Origin: Martinezella tropici
GTDB lineage: Bacteria; Pseudomonadota; Alphaproteobacteria; Rhizobiales; Rhizobiaceae
Direction: 5' to 3'
Assembly: GCF_008370325.1 (NCBI RefSeq)
Contig: NZ_VNIP01000001.1
Span: 186,001-250,000, forward strand
Length of the DNA stretch: 64,000 bases
Of this stretch, positions 46,292-54,967 are shown piece after piece. Below the pieces are notes generated by a model. It ran no database searches. It was not told the origin of the DNA and saw only the letters and a program-made list of their open reading frames with translations. Within the stretch, counting starts at the first letter, position 1. Every line of letters starts with the position of its first letter. Made by a program: the position numbers and the translations under genes.

Positions 46292-47500
46292 ATCCCCGTC
46301 TGCGAAGGAGAAGCCGGCAGAAAGCCCGATGGCGCCGCCATACTCGTCGCTGAAACTGGTGGCGAGGTCGCGGCTGACGGAAAGCAGCTTGTCGATCTTG
46401 GCGCGCTCCGCATCGTTGCCGATGGCCGCCTCGATATCCGGATTGATCGTCGTCGCCGTCGTCGCAAGCTCGTTCAGGAGGCCGTCGATCTTCGTGGCGG
46501 CAGTGCGCTTGTCTGGTGGCAGCAGGCTTGCCATGTCGGCCTTTTCCCAGAGCGTCTTCAAGCCTTCGATATTGCCGGTAAAGGAGGTCCAGGTGTTGGC
46601 CGAGCGCCAGTAGATCGCCATCTTCGGCCGCGCCGTTGCCAAATCGCCCTTGTAGAAGGTTTCCAGCCGCTGGTCGCGGACATTGGCGGCTCCATGCACG
46701 AGGATACCCAGCAATGCCGTCACGGCCTCCTTGTTGTCCATGAAATCGTCACTGGTCTTGCCCGGAAACTTCCAGGATTTCTGCACGCCGTCGGGCGCAT
46801 CCCATTCGTCGGCGATTTCCTTGGCCGTGTTTTCGATATTGCCGGCAACGGCCGCGCCATAACGGCAGCGGAAGCTCTGCTTGTCCTTGACGAGAACGTC
46901 CGAACCATTGCCGAAGAGCACATATTCGAGCGCCGTCATGCTCATGAGCGCCACGCTCTTGCCGGCGACGGCCTCGACGGTGGTGTCCTGCTCGTCCGCC
47001 TTGGCGATCAGCGCCTGCACCTGCTTGAGGCCAACGCCCTTGCGGTCCGGATAAAAGAGGATGTGTTCGAAGCGGTTCTTCTCGATGATCGGACCGGTAT
47101 CGACGATTTCGATGCGCGACCAGCTCTTCACGGTATCGCCGAAGGCCGATTTGGCGCCGGAAAGCGTCGTGTCCGTAGGGTCGGCGCAAAGCGCATTCAT
47201 CGCCGCCGTCAGCTTCGAGGCCGAGTCATGCATGGCGCGATAGCCCGGGCGGATGACGTCGTCCACCGCCTTCTCTAGCGTGGCCGGTACCGCCGCTTCG
47301 TTCAATCCGGCGCCGGTGGTCGCCGCGTCCCCGGCATGGGCAGGCAGGGCCGTGACGTTAAGCAGAAGACTGGCGGCCAGAGCAATTCCAGCAAAAGTGC
47401 GCAACGGTTTTGCGTCCGGAATTGCGTGAGAACAATGGGACGGAGCATTTCCGTGACTCCGTTCAGAGCGGAAATGCTTCGGGCGTTTCCAATGGCGCAT
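46289..47500 (-). CDS. Imelysin-family protein (second of the operon)
   Basis: A 403-residue exported protein. The ATG at 47500 overlaps the stop of the di-haem oxidoreductase gene (TGATG). The imelysin core is present (RYGAAVAGNIENTAKEIADE; KEAVTALLGILVHGAANVRD). Where the first-type imelysins carry GxHxxE, this one has TALEYVLFG, the ALE variant seen in the second imelysin of such operons. Residues about 8-41, including the n-region and half of the hydrophobic core of the signal peptide, are translated from a palindromic repeat (47379-47482); the stop codon also lies in a repeat. Confidence 0.9.
   Translation of the reverse strand: MRHWKRPKHFRSERSHGNAPSHCSHAIPDAKPLRTFAGIALAASLLLNVTALPAHAGDAATTGAGLNEAAVPATLEKAVDDVIRPGYRAMHDSASKLTAAMNALCADPTDTTLSGAKSAFGDTVKSWSRIEIVDTGPIIEKNRFEHILFYPDRKGVGLKQVQALIAKADEQDTTVEAVAGKSVALMSMTALEYVLFGNGSDVLVKDKQSFRCRYGAAVAGNIENTAKEIADEWDAPDGVQKSWKFPGKTSDDFMDNKEAVTALLGILVHGAANVRDQRLETFYKGDLATARPKMAIYWRSANTWTSFTGNIEGLKTLWEKADMASLLPPDKRTAATKIDGLLNELATTATTINPDIEAAIGNDAERAKIDKLLSVSRDLATSFSDEYGGAIGLSAGFSFADGD
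47379..47482. repeat. RIME-like composite repeat inside a coding sequence, copy 4
   Basis: Unit one (47379-47427) is the reverse complement of the copy-2 unit with about 45/49 identity (AGCAATTCC...GGAATTGC). Unit two (47443-47482) is a GAGCATTTCCG/CGGAAATGCTTC palindrome. The whole element lies in frame within the first 41 codons of the second imelysin gene. Confidence 0.82.
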
Positions 47501-49059
47501 CAAAGGGACTCCAGAAAGTTGACGAGGGCTTGCCGATCGTCTTTCGAAAGACCGGCGAATGCATTGCGGGCTTTTTCCGCCTCTCCTCCGTGCCAGAGGA
47601 TGGCTTCGGTCAGCGTGCCGGCGCGGCCATCATGCAGGTAAGCCTGCCGGCCGCTCACCGTCTGTGTCAGGCCTATACCCCAGAGCGGCGGCGTGCGCCA
47701 ATCGCGACCGGATGCCACGCCCACCTGCTGCCCATCCGAAAGGCCTTCGCCCATGTCATGCAGCAGGAAATCGGAATAGGGCCAGATCAGCTGGAAGGCC
47801 TGCGGGGAATCCTTGCCATCGCTGCCCTTGAGGTTGTCGCGGGTCACGAATTTCGGCGTGTGACAGGCTGCACAGCCGGAGCGGTAGAATAGCTCCTTGC
47901 CGTGCAGCACATCGGGAAAGCTCGCCTTGCGGCGGGCCGGCACGGCGAGATTTTCGGAATAGAAGGTGACGAGAGGAAGGACCGGATCCGGCGCTTCCGT
48001 ATCGCCCAGCCGCTTCTGGATGCCGTTCGGCATGGCGAGGCAACGCGGTTCCTTAGGCGTGCAATCGCCATAGGGATTCGGCCGATCCGGCGTCGAAATG
48101 CCGATATCGGCCGAGAAGGCATCAGCCACCTGGTCGCGCACGGTGGCGTTCTGCGCCTTCCAGCCGAAACGGCCGAGCGCGATTTCACCCGTGCGATGGT
48201 CGCGGACGATGGCTGGGCGACCGCGAATGCCGCCGCGGCTTTTGTCGTCGGGGTCGGCATTGGCAAGGATGTCGGCATCCGCAATGGCCTCGATCAGGCC
48301 GAGGCCGATCATCGGCGGCGCGATGCGCGGCGAAATCGTCGTCGTGGGGGTGAGCGGCCCGTAGGCAAGGTCGCTCACGCCGTATGTCGGCTTGCGCAAC
48401 GTCACCGTCTCGCCGCCCGCAAGCGCCACCGTCTCCTCGCTGTAGCTGACTGTCACCTTGCCTTCGGCGGCGAGCCCGGGCACGGCGAGATCTTGCAGCT
48501 GCGCCCCGTAGGTGGGGTCCGGAAAATTCAGCGCGCGGAAATCCCTGATCGCTTGCTCCTCTTCCGGCGTGACGGCGGTCCGTGCCAGACGCAGGACCAT
48601 CGAGGTCGCTGCCGTTCCGGCGGCATCGGGCCCATGGCCGCGGCCGTCACGGATATGGCAGCTCTGGCAGGAGCGGGCATTAAACAGCGGTCCGAGCCCA
48701 TCGGAGGCCTGTGTCGAAGAGGGGGCCGAAACCCAGAGCTTGCGGAAGAGGGCGTTGCCGAGATGGAAATCCTGTCCGCGCTCCGAACTCAGATTGGCCG
48801 AGGGCTGCGAGAAGATATCGCGATTGACGGGATCGATCGAGGTCAGCGCGCCGCCCTGCATCGCTTCATAGGGCTCGGCCTTGGAGAAATCCGTAGTCGC
48901 GCGGGTGACGTCGCGCACCCGCTTCAGTTGTTCGGGCGCAAGATCGGTACGAACAGCCGGAAAATCGAGAATGCCGGCGGCGGCCAGCGTGATCGAAAAA
49001 ACCAAAAAACCCGCAGCGAGGGCGGGCAGCAGGGCGCGGTTGGCCGGGATGCTTGTCAT
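47500..49059 (-). CDS. Di-haem oxidoreductase (putative peroxidase, c-type cytochrome)
   Basis: A 519-residue periplasmic protein. The start at 49059 (MTSIPANRALLPALAAGFLV) gives a membrane/signal segment; an in-frame ATG at 49098 would place the start within an intercistronic hairpin. Two haem-c sites are visible: SCQSCHIRDGRG and CAACHTPKFVT. The family (DUF1111/COG3488) is related to MauG-type di-haem enzymes and is found between two imelysins in iron-repressed operons. It may oxidise iron or an imelysin partner; the exact reaction is unknown. Overlaps the next gene by one base. Confidence 0.9.
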   Translation of the reverse strand: MTSIPANRALLPALAAGFLVFSITLAAAGILDFPAVRTDLAPEQLKRVRDVTRATTDFSKAEPYEAMQGGALTSIDPVNRDIFSQPSANLSSERGQDFHLGNALFRKLWVSAPSSTQASDGLGPLFNARSCQSCHIRDGRGHGPDAAGTAATSMVLRLARTAVTPEEEQAIRDFRALNFPDPTYGAQLQDLAVPGLAAEGKVTVSYSEETVALAGGETVTLRKPTYGVSDLAYGPLTPTTTISPRIAPPMIGLGLIEAIADADILANADPDDKSRGGIRGRPAIVRDHRTGEIALGRFGWKAQNATVRDQVADAFSADIGISTPDRPNPYGDCTPKEPRCLAMPNGIQKRLGDTEAPDPVLPLVTFYSENLAVPARRKASFPDVLHGKELFYRSGCAACHTPKFVTRDNLKGSDGKDSPQAFQLIWPYSDFLLHDMGEGLSDGQQVGVASGRDWRTPPLWGIGLTQTVSGRQAYLHDGRAGTLTEAILWHGGEAEKARNAFAGLSKDDRQALVNFLESL

Positions 49060-49068
49060 GAGTGTCGG

Positions 49069-49096
49069 GGTGGCAGCGCCGTGTCGCGCTGCCACC
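49069..49096 (-). promoter_or_regulatory. Intercistronic hairpin, imelysin / di-haem oxidoreductase
   Basis: Perfect 11-base arms (GGTGGCAGCGC / GCGCTGCCACC) flank a 6-base loop, eight bases after the first imelysin stop and just before the preferred oxidoreductase start. It could stabilise the upstream mRNA or partly terminate transcription and so set unequal expression. Confidence 0.55.
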
Positions 49097-49103
49097 ATCC
49101 CTA

Positions 49104-50390
49104 TTACTTCTTGAAGACGGCGTTAGGATTGTCCAGGCTGTCCGAACCTTCAAGCTTGATCGTGCCAAGGTCGAGTGTGGCGATGACACGCTGAATGCTC
49201 TTCGTCTGGTCGAGCAGGCCGTCGATGGCCTTTTGAACCGTCGCGTTGCCCTCTTTGTTGCCTTCGCCGATCATCTGATCGTATTTCTCGACCGTCTCGC
49301 CGCGATGCACCAGCGCCTTCATGGCTGCAAGCGTCGTGTCGAGCTTGCCTTCCATTTCCTTGTCGAGTGCCGGATCCTTGGCCTTGACCAGATCGCGCAG
49401 AGACGGACCCTTCATCTTGGTGCCGTCAACGCGGGTATAGGTGCCGGTATAGGCAGACGCGACGCCGATCGCGTCGCCATTGTGCTCGTTATAGGTATTG
49501 TCAGAGAAGCAATCCTGCTCCTCTTCCGGATCGTGCAGCAGTAGGCCGAGCTTCATGCGCTCGCCGGCAAGTTCGCCGTAGGAGAGCGAGCCCATGCCGG
49601 TCAGGATGGCGGTCAGGCCAGCTTTCGGATCGGCTTCAAGATGCTTGGTGGCTTCGCCTTCCGGCACCCACTTGTCCGTCATGTCCTGCAGGTCGGCAAC
49701 GAGCAGCGTCGAGGCGGATTTCAGGTATTCGGCGCGGCGGTCGCAATTGCCGTGCGTGCAATTCTTCAGATCGTAATCGGTTGCCGGGCGCTCGCCGGCG
49801 CCCGCTCCGGTGCCATGCAGGTCCTGGCCCCACAGCAGGAACTCGATGGCATGGTAGCCTGTCGCGACGTTCGCCTCGACACCGCCGGCCTGATGCAGCG
49901 TGCCCGACAGGAATTCCGGCGTCAGATGCGATGCGTCGACATCCTTGCCGTTGATCTTGATCGTCTTGTTGGCGATGACATTGGCGACATAGAGCGCGTT
50001 CTCGTCGCTTTCCGTGCCGTAGGAGGCGTCGACATAGTCGATCAGGCCTTCGTCCAGCGGCCAGGAATTCACTTTGCCTTCCCAGTCGTCGACGGTCGGG
50101 TTGCCGAAGCGATAGACTTCCGACTGCGCATAGGGAACGCGAGCCTTGACCCAGGCCGCGCGCGCCGCCTTCAGCGTCTTGTCGCTCGGGTTAGCAAGCA
50201 AGGCATCGATCGCCTTGTCGAGCGCCTTCGCGGTCGTCAGCGAGTCCTGATATTTGGCATGGGCAAGCTCTGCGTAATGCTTGAGAACGGCAGCCGGTTC
50301 AGGGGCAGCAGCAAGGGCGGGCAGGCCGGACGCGGCAGATGTAGCAACGGCCACCGCAAGCACGGCGCCAAAATTGATCTTAAATTTCAT
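49104..50390 (-). CDS. Imelysin-family iron-regulated protein (IrpA/IcmP-like)
   Basis: A 428-residue exported protein. The signal peptide is MKFKINFGAVLAVAVATSAA with cleavage near ALA. The imelysin signature GYHAIEFLLWGQDL contains the GxHxxE motif. The family was first noted as insulin-cleaving (IcmP) but is now viewed mostly as periplasmic or outer-surface iron-related. First gene of a four-gene operon (imelysin, di-haem oxidoreductase, imelysin, DUF1513). An Irr-type iron box lies 90 bases upstream, which supports iron control. Confidence 0.93.
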   Translation of the reverse strand: MKFKINFGAVLAVAVATSAASGLPALAAAPEPAAVLKHYAELAHAKYQDSLTTAKALDKAIDALLANPSDKTLKAARAAWVKARVPYAQSEVYRFGNPTVDDWEGKVNSWPLDEGLIDYVDASYGTESDENALYVANVIANKTIKINGKDVDASHLTPEFLSGTLHQAGGVEANVATGYHAIEFLLWGQDLHGTGAGAGERPATDYDLKNCTHGNCDRRAEYLKSASTLLVADLQDMTDKWVPEGEATKHLEADPKAGLTAILTGMGSLSYGELAGERMKLGLLLHDPEEEQDCFSDNTYNEHNGDAIGVASAYTGTYTRVDGTKMKGPSLRDLVKAKDPALDKEMEGKLDTTLAAMKALVHRGETVEKYDQMIGEGNKEGNATVQKAIDGLLDQTKSIQRVIATLDLGTIKLEGSDSLDNPNAVFKK

Positions 50391-50479
50391 GTTCCTCTCC
50401 TGGTGACGGCGGGGGCACCGTCCAAAAACTTGGCATTTTGTGTCATGTATGAAAAATAAACTTGTGTCAAACGCTCTAG

Positions 50480-50496
50480 TTTAGAATGGTTTTAAG
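50480..50496 (-). promoter_or_regulatory. Iron control element (Irr box) upstream of imelysin operon
   Basis: TTTAGAA-TGG-TTTTAAG matches the palindromic rhizobial Irr box TTTAGAA-N3-TTCTAAA at 12 of 14 defined positions. It lies 90 bases before the first imelysin start in a short AT-rich promoter region. The match is seen; Irr binding is inferred. Confidence 0.6.
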
Positions 50497-50591
50497 GCCG
50501 AATCCTAGGGATGTCGGCCTTACGAATGGAATGGATTGTTAAGAAAAAGAGGCATCCGCCTGCCGTCTGTCGCGGGCGGATGGATTGAGCC

Positions 50592-51881
50592 TCATCCCTT
50601 CCGCTGCAGGCGGCAGAAGAAGAAGCCGTCCGTATCGGTGGAGGCCGGCGTCAGCGTGATGGTCCGGCCGTCGGAAGAATGGGGCCGCGGCATGTCTTTG
50701 CCGAACAGCTTTTCCCAGGAGCTCAAGGTCTCGACGACCTCGAAATCCGGATTGAGGCTGGCGAAACGGTTGACCTGCGCCTCGTTCTCCTCAGGCAGAA
50801 CCGAGCAGGTGACATAGAGCAGTGAGCCGCCGGGGCGGACGAATTCGCCGGCCTGGGCGAGAGCTTCCTGCTGCTGGCTGGTGCGCTCGTCGAGGTTCTT
50901 CTGCGTCAGCCGCCATTTCGTGTCGGGCCGACGTCGCCAGGTGCCCGTACCGGTGCAGGGCGCATCGACGAGAACCTTGTCGAACTTGCCACGCAGCGCT
51001 AGCAAGGCATTGCGTTCGTCATGGACCTGGACATTGCGGGTTCCGGCCCGCTTCAGCCGCTCGATGATCGGTGCCAGCCGTCGGCGATCGGTGTCATAGG
51101 CATGGACCTGGCCCTTGTTGTGCATTGCGGCCGACATGGCGAGCGTCTTGCCGCCGCCGCCTGCGCAATAGTCGAGCACCTGGTCGCCTTCCTCGGGCAG
51201 GACGAGGTCGGCGACGATCTGCGAGCCCTCATCCTGCACCTCGAACCAACCCTTCTGGAAGGAAAGCTCGGCAGTAACGTTCGGCAGGCGCGATGCGCCT
51301 TCGCCGGCGGGAATGCGGATGCCGAAACGGGCAATCTTCGATGCTTGCGCGCCTGCGCGTTCCAGCGCCTTTACGACCTTGGCGCGGTCTGCCTTCAGGG
51401 TGTTGGCGCGAAGATCGAGCGTGGGGCGTTCGGAAAGAGCCTTCGCCTCGGAAAGCCAGCTGTCGCCGAAGGCGTGCTGGAATGAAGGCTCGACCCATTC
51501 AGGAATATCGCCCTGGATGTGAAGCGGCGCGTCTTCGAGCTTGCGGGTCGCAAAGGCAGCCAGGGTTTCGGCGCTCGGCGCTTCGGGGGCGAATTTATCG
51601 CCGTCGAGTTCGGCGGTCAGCGCCTCGGGCGTCAGGCCCCATTGGCGAAAGAGTACGGCATGTGCAAGCGCTGAGGGGCTGTCGTCACCCATCAGCCAGG
51701 CATGGGAAAGCCGCATGCGCAGGGCGTCGTAGACGATGTTGCCGATCGCGGCCCTGTCGCCGGAACCGGCGAAGCGATGGGCAAGGCCCCAATCCTTCAG
51801 GGCGTCGGCCACCGGTCGCTTGCGCGCTTCGATATCGGCAAGAACTTCGATGGCCCCCTGCAATCGGCCGCCCAGACGCAT
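50592..51881 (-). CDS. rsmB: RsmB/NOP-family rRNA cytosine-C5 methyltransferase
   Basis: A 429-residue enzyme. An N-terminal NusB-like helical domain (RLQGAIEVLADIEARKRPVA) precedes the Rossmann-fold methyltransferase. The SAM motif is VLDYCAGGGGKTLAMSAAM, and the catalytic cysteines lie in VDAPCTGTGTWRRRPD and YVTCSVLPEENE. It methylates a cytosine in small-subunit rRNA, C967 in E. coli numbering if it is the true orthologue. The symbol is by family resemblance. Confidence 0.88.
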   Translation of the reverse strand: MRLGGRLQGAIEVLADIEARKRPVADALKDWGLAHRFAGSGDRAAIGNIVYDALRMRLSHAWLMGDDSPSALAHAVLFRQWGLTPEALTAELDGDKFAPEAPSAETLAAFATRKLEDAPLHIQGDIPEWVEPSFQHAFGDSWLSEAKALSERPTLDLRANTLKADRAKVVKALERAGAQASKIARFGIRIPAGEGASRLPNVTAELSFQKGWFEVQDEGSQIVADLVLPEEGDQVLDYCAGGGGKTLAMSAAMHNKGQVHAYDTDRRRLAPIIERLKRAGTRNVQVHDERNALLALRGKFDKVLVDAPCTGTGTWRRRPDTKWRLTQKNLDERTSQQQEALAQAGEFVRPGGSLLYVTCSVLPEENEAQVNRFASLNPDFEVVETLSSWEKLFGKDMPRPHSSDGRTITLTPASTDTDGFFFCRLQRKG

Positions 51882-52092
51882 TCACACTCTCCTGCTTGCG
51901 CACCGTCCCGAACTCAGCGGAATTTACCGGGAAGCGTTGCGCCCTATCAAAATAGCCGACGCCTCAGCAATCCGCACGAAGACTGCACGTGGCGGCGGAT
52001 TATTGAGACGTCCCAACCGCGTCGTAGCCGCGATTGACGGAGAGAGCAAGCGTCGCGCCGAAATGCCTGATGGATCCGGCTTGATCGAGCGA

Positions 52093-52461
52093 TTACTTCG
52101 AGGCGACGACGTCGTAACAGACCTTGGCGGTACCGGAGGCAACCATGCCGATATTCTGTGCTGCGGCACGCGAGAGATCGAGAACGCGTCCGCGAATGAA
52201 GGGTCCGCGGTCATTGATGCGAACGACGACGCTGCGGCCGTTATGCTTGTTGGTGACCCGCAGGCGCGTGCCGAAGGCGAGCGAGCGATGGGCTGCAGTA
52301 AGATTTCCGGAACTCATACGTTCCCCGGAAGCAGTTTTGGAGCTTCCTCCGTACCAGGAAGCGCCTCCGCATCCAGTCGATGCAGATGCCGGTGTCGAAA
52401 TGACTGCAATGGAGGCGGATATAGTTGCGGCGATTGCCAAAGAACGTGCAATTTTCTTCAA
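52093..52461 (-). CDS. rlpA: RlpA-like double-psi beta-barrel lytic transglycosylase (TTG start)
   Basis: A 122-residue exported protein. Translation must begin at the TTG at 52461: an in-frame TAA lies 21 bases upstream, GAGGG stands ten bases before the TTG, and the following codons give a proper signal peptide ([20 protein letters not shown]). The mature DPBB domain has the RlpA motifs [24 protein letters not shown] and [18 protein letters not shown], including the conserved aspartate. RlpA cleaves naked glycan strands at the septum. This is the minimal form, without a lipoprotein cysteine or SPOR domain. Confidence 0.88.
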   Translation of the reverse strand: MKKIARSLAIAATISASIAVISTPASASTGCGGASWYGGSSKTASGERMSSGNLTAAHRSLAFGTRLRVTNKHNGRSVVVRINDRGPFIRGRVLDLSRAAAQNIGMVASGTAKVCYDVVASK

Positions 52462-52856
52462 ACCGATTTTTCCCTCAAGTTATTGAACTTGCGCCCTGGG
52501 TAGGCGGCGGGCTTAAATCAGGCCAAAAATGGCGAAAAAGTGCCACTTTCGATCACGGAATGTTACAAGATGTAACATTTGTGATTTTAGGCAAATACTG
52601 TGACTAATCAATGGCTTTGCTTGATCGTGGAAAAAACCTAATAAAATCAGTTAAAAATGGAATAAATTTTCCTGTGAACTCGCCACATTGCGAGGGATCA
52701 CGAAAATTGAAAAAATAATTTTCCGACTTTGCCATAATCGCTGCCGCATTTGTGCAATTTTAGAGGTCGTTAACCTTAAATGCGGAGTAAATTGAACTAG
52801 GCCAGCCGGCTAAGTAGGAATTTTCATGCGATTTTTCGCTGCGGGAAGATAGTCCT
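52462..52856. other. Long AT-rich leader upstream of rlpA
   Basis: These 395 bases are much richer in A+T than the genes around them and hold no supported gene. They contain a perfect inverted repeat (AATGTTACA-AGA-TGTAACATT, 52559-52579), many A-runs and several promoter-like TATAAT relatives. They probably hold the rlpA promoter and perhaps a regulator site or small RNA. Confidence 0.45.
52559..52579. promoter_or_regulatory. Perfect 9-3-9 palindrome upstream of rlpA
   Basis: AATGTTACA and TGTAACATT are exact reverse complements around AGA, about 100 bases before the rlpA start. The pattern resembles TetR/GntR-type operators. The binding protein is unknown. Confidence 0.4.
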
Positions 52857-53732
52857 TTAACCGCGCCACCGTCCGGACGACCAGAGCTCGGTAAGCGACA
52901 TGCGGTATTCCGGATAACGGAAGGCAAAGCCGAGTGAACGCAGCTTCTTGTTCGAGACGCGCTTGTTCTCGCCATAGAAGGAGCGCGCCATCGGCGTCAG
53001 CTCGGCTGTCTCGAAAGCCTGTTCCGGCGGCGGCTCGACAGCCATGAGCCGGGCGGCCTCGGCGATCACATCTTGCGGCGGCGCGGGTTCGTCGTCGGTG
53101 ACATTATATATGCCGCCGAGCTTGTGCTCGGACAGGAAGTGGGCGCAGGCGCCGATATCCTCGACGCGGATACGGTTGAACACCTGGTTCGCCTTGATCA
53201 GCCGTCGCGCCGTGCCCTTTTCCAGATTGCAGAAGGCATTGCGGCCGGGGCCATAGATGCCGGAAAGCCTGAGCACGGCAACGGGAAGATCGAGCCTGAT
53301 GCCGACGCGCAGCCAGCCGTCTTCCGCCTCGACGCGCTCGACCGAACGATCCGCGATCGGATGCAGAGAGGTCTGTTCAGTGACCCAGGCGCCCTTGTGG
53401 TCGCCATAGACGCCGACGGTCGAGAGATAGCAGATCCATTCCAGCTTCGGCATCAGCGCCTTGAGATTGAGCTGCGCCAGCCGCAGCAGCGGATCGCCGG
53501 ACTTTCCAGGCGCGATCGACTGCACCAGATGCGTCGCAGTAGTCATCGCCTCGGCCAAAGCGGGATCGAGCGTCTCGCCGTCGAAAACGAAGGCCTCGAT
53601 GCCTTCCTTCGTCAGCAGCTCGGCCTTGTCGGCCGAGCGCGTCGTGCCCGTGATGCGAACGCCCGCGCCGGCGAAAGCCTTGGCGATGGCCGTTCCCGAA
53701 TAGCCGCAGCCGAAAATCATCACATGCATCAT
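52857..53732 (-). CDS. NAD(P)-dependent SDR-family epimerase-like protein (YeeZ-like)
   Basis: A 291-residue extended-SDR-like protein. The start at 53732 ([20 protein letters not shown]) has GGGAG upstream and overlaps the queG stop (ATGA). The glycine loop is [14 protein letters not shown]. The phrase [20 protein letters not shown] carries the serine/tyrosine region. [11 protein letters not shown] is typical of sugar-nucleotide epimerase relatives such as YeeZ. The lysine of the Tyr-x3-Lys pair is not evident. Co-transcribed with queG; function unknown. Confidence 0.87.
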   Translation of the reverse strand: MMHVMIFGCGYSGTAIAKAFAGAGVRITGTTRSADKAELLTKEGIEAFVFDGETLDPALAEAMTTATHLVQSIAPGKSGDPLLRLAQLNLKALMPKLEWICYLSTVGVYGDHKGAWVTEQTSLHPIADRSVERVEAEDGWLRVGIRLDLPVAVLRLSGIYGPGRNAFCNLEKGTARRLIKANQVFNRIRVEDIGACAHFLSEHKLGGIYNVTDDEPAPPQDVIAEAARLMAVEPPPEQAFETAELTPMARSFYGENKRVSNKKLRSLGFAFRYPEYRMSLTELWSSGRWRG

Positions 53733-54886
53733 AGAGCTCCCGCCAATGTCCATTCCGCGCGAACCTCTTCGTCCGCCTCGTCATCTCTTTCTGCCGCAAA
53801 TGCACGGAACTCGCCAGCCGCCATCAGCCGCGACAGTGCCCAGACGGCCATGCCGCGCACGACGGGCGAGGGATCCGCAGCCAATTGACGACATCTCTCT
53901 ATAAAGGAGCGTTCGCCTGAATTGCCGGCCGCGATGAGCACATTGCGGATGAACCGATCCCGGCCGATGCGTTTGACCGGCGAGCCGCTGAAGAATGTGC
54001 GAAAGGCAGCGTCGTCCAGATCAAGCAGAAAGGCGATCGACGGTTCCTTTAGATCCTCCCGCGCCACCAGCTTCATTTCCGAGGCGGCGCTTGCGAACTT
54101 GTTCCAGGGACAGGCGGCAAGACAGTCGTCGCAGCCATAGATGCGGTTGCCGATCAATGGCCGAAGCTGCGGATCGATCGGCCCCTTGTGCTCGATGGTC
54201 AGATAGGAGATGCAGCGGCGCGCATCGAGCTGGTAGGGCGCGGGAAAGGCGGCGGTTGGACAGACGTCGAGACAGGCCCGGCAGGAGCCGCAATGGTCGA
54301 TCTCGGGCTGATCCGGCTCGAGATCGGCCGTGGTGAACATCGAGCCGAGGAACAGCCAGGAGCCGAAGGCGCGGCTGACGAGATTGGTGTGCTTGCCCTG
54401 CCAGCCGAGGCCGGCCGTAGCCGCCAGTGGTTTCTCCATGACGGGCGCGGTATCGACGAAAACCTTGACGTCCTCCTTCGAGCGCGCGGCAAAGCGGGTA
54501 GCGATTTCCTTCAGCCGCCCCTTGATGATGTCATGATAGTCACGATTTTGCGCGTAGACGGAGATCGCAGCCTTGTCCTTTTTCTCCAGGATGCCGCGCG
54601 GATCCTCATCGGGCCCATAGTTGAGGCCGAAGACGACGATGGAACGCGTCTCGCTCCAAAGTGCGCGCGGATCGCCGCGCCTTTCGCGCGTCTCCTCCAT
54701 CCAGCCCATGGTGCCGTGATGGCCCTTGTCGAGGAATTGCCCCAGCCGGACAGCCGCCTCCGGAATGGCATCCGGCCTTGTGATGCGACAGAGATCGAAT
54801 CCTTGGGCGCGCGCTTCCTCCCGCAGGAAAGCAGTCAATGTGCTTCGGCGCTTGTCCGCTTTTTCCGTTTCGCGATTAGCGGGCAT
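53729..54886 (-). CDS. queG: Epoxyqueuosine reductase
   Basis: A 385-residue cobalamin- and iron-sulfur-dependent enzyme that performs the last step of queuosine synthesis in tRNA. Two 4Fe-4S motifs are visible: [13 protein letters not shown] and [13 protein letters not shown]. The catalytic region includes [20 protein letters not shown] with the conserved aspartate. A C-terminal HEAT-like repeat ([18 protein letters not shown]) completes the protein. The stop overlaps the start of the downstream SDR-like gene. Confidence 0.95.
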   Translation of the reverse strand: MPANRETEKADKRRSTLTAFLREEARAQGFDLCRITRPDAIPEAAVRLGQFLDKGHHGTMGWMEETRERRGDPRALWSETRSIVVFGLNYGPDEDPRGILEKKDKAAISVYAQNRDYHDIIKGRLKEIATRFAARSKEDVKVFVDTAPVMEKPLAATAGLGWQGKHTNLVSRAFGSWLFLGSMFTTADLEPDQPEIDHCGSCRACLDVCPTAAFPAPYQLDARRCISYLTIEHKGPIDPQLRPLIGNRIYGCDDCLAACPWNKFASAASEMKLVAREDLKEPSIAFLLDLDDAAFRTFFSGSPVKRIGRDRFIRNVLIAAGNSGERSFIERCRQLAADPSPVVRGMAVWALSRLMAAGEFRAFAAERDDEADEEVRAEWTLAGAL

Positions 54887-54902
54887 ATCGAGCCCTCGTC
54901 AT

Positions 54903-54967
54903 AGCAATTCCAGGATGAAAGTGTGTTAGCGGTTTTTCGTCCGGAACTGCGGGAAAAAACGCTCTAG
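54903..54967. repeat. RIME-like repeat, copy 5 (diverged)
   Basis: The arms AGCAATTCC/GGAACTGC surround a core that still reads AAAACCGCTAACACACTTTC on the reverse strand. Its outer end CTAGAGCG supplies the TAG stop codon of the GST gene. Confidence 0.65.

Noticed and set aside
47902..49194. 430-codon plus-strand frame opposite the di-haem oxidoreductase
   Set aside because: Antisense to a gene with two intact haem motifs.
52749..52762. TTAACCTTAA as a cell-cycle regulator site
   Set aside because: The two TTAA parts are only two bases apart, so it is not a CtrA site.
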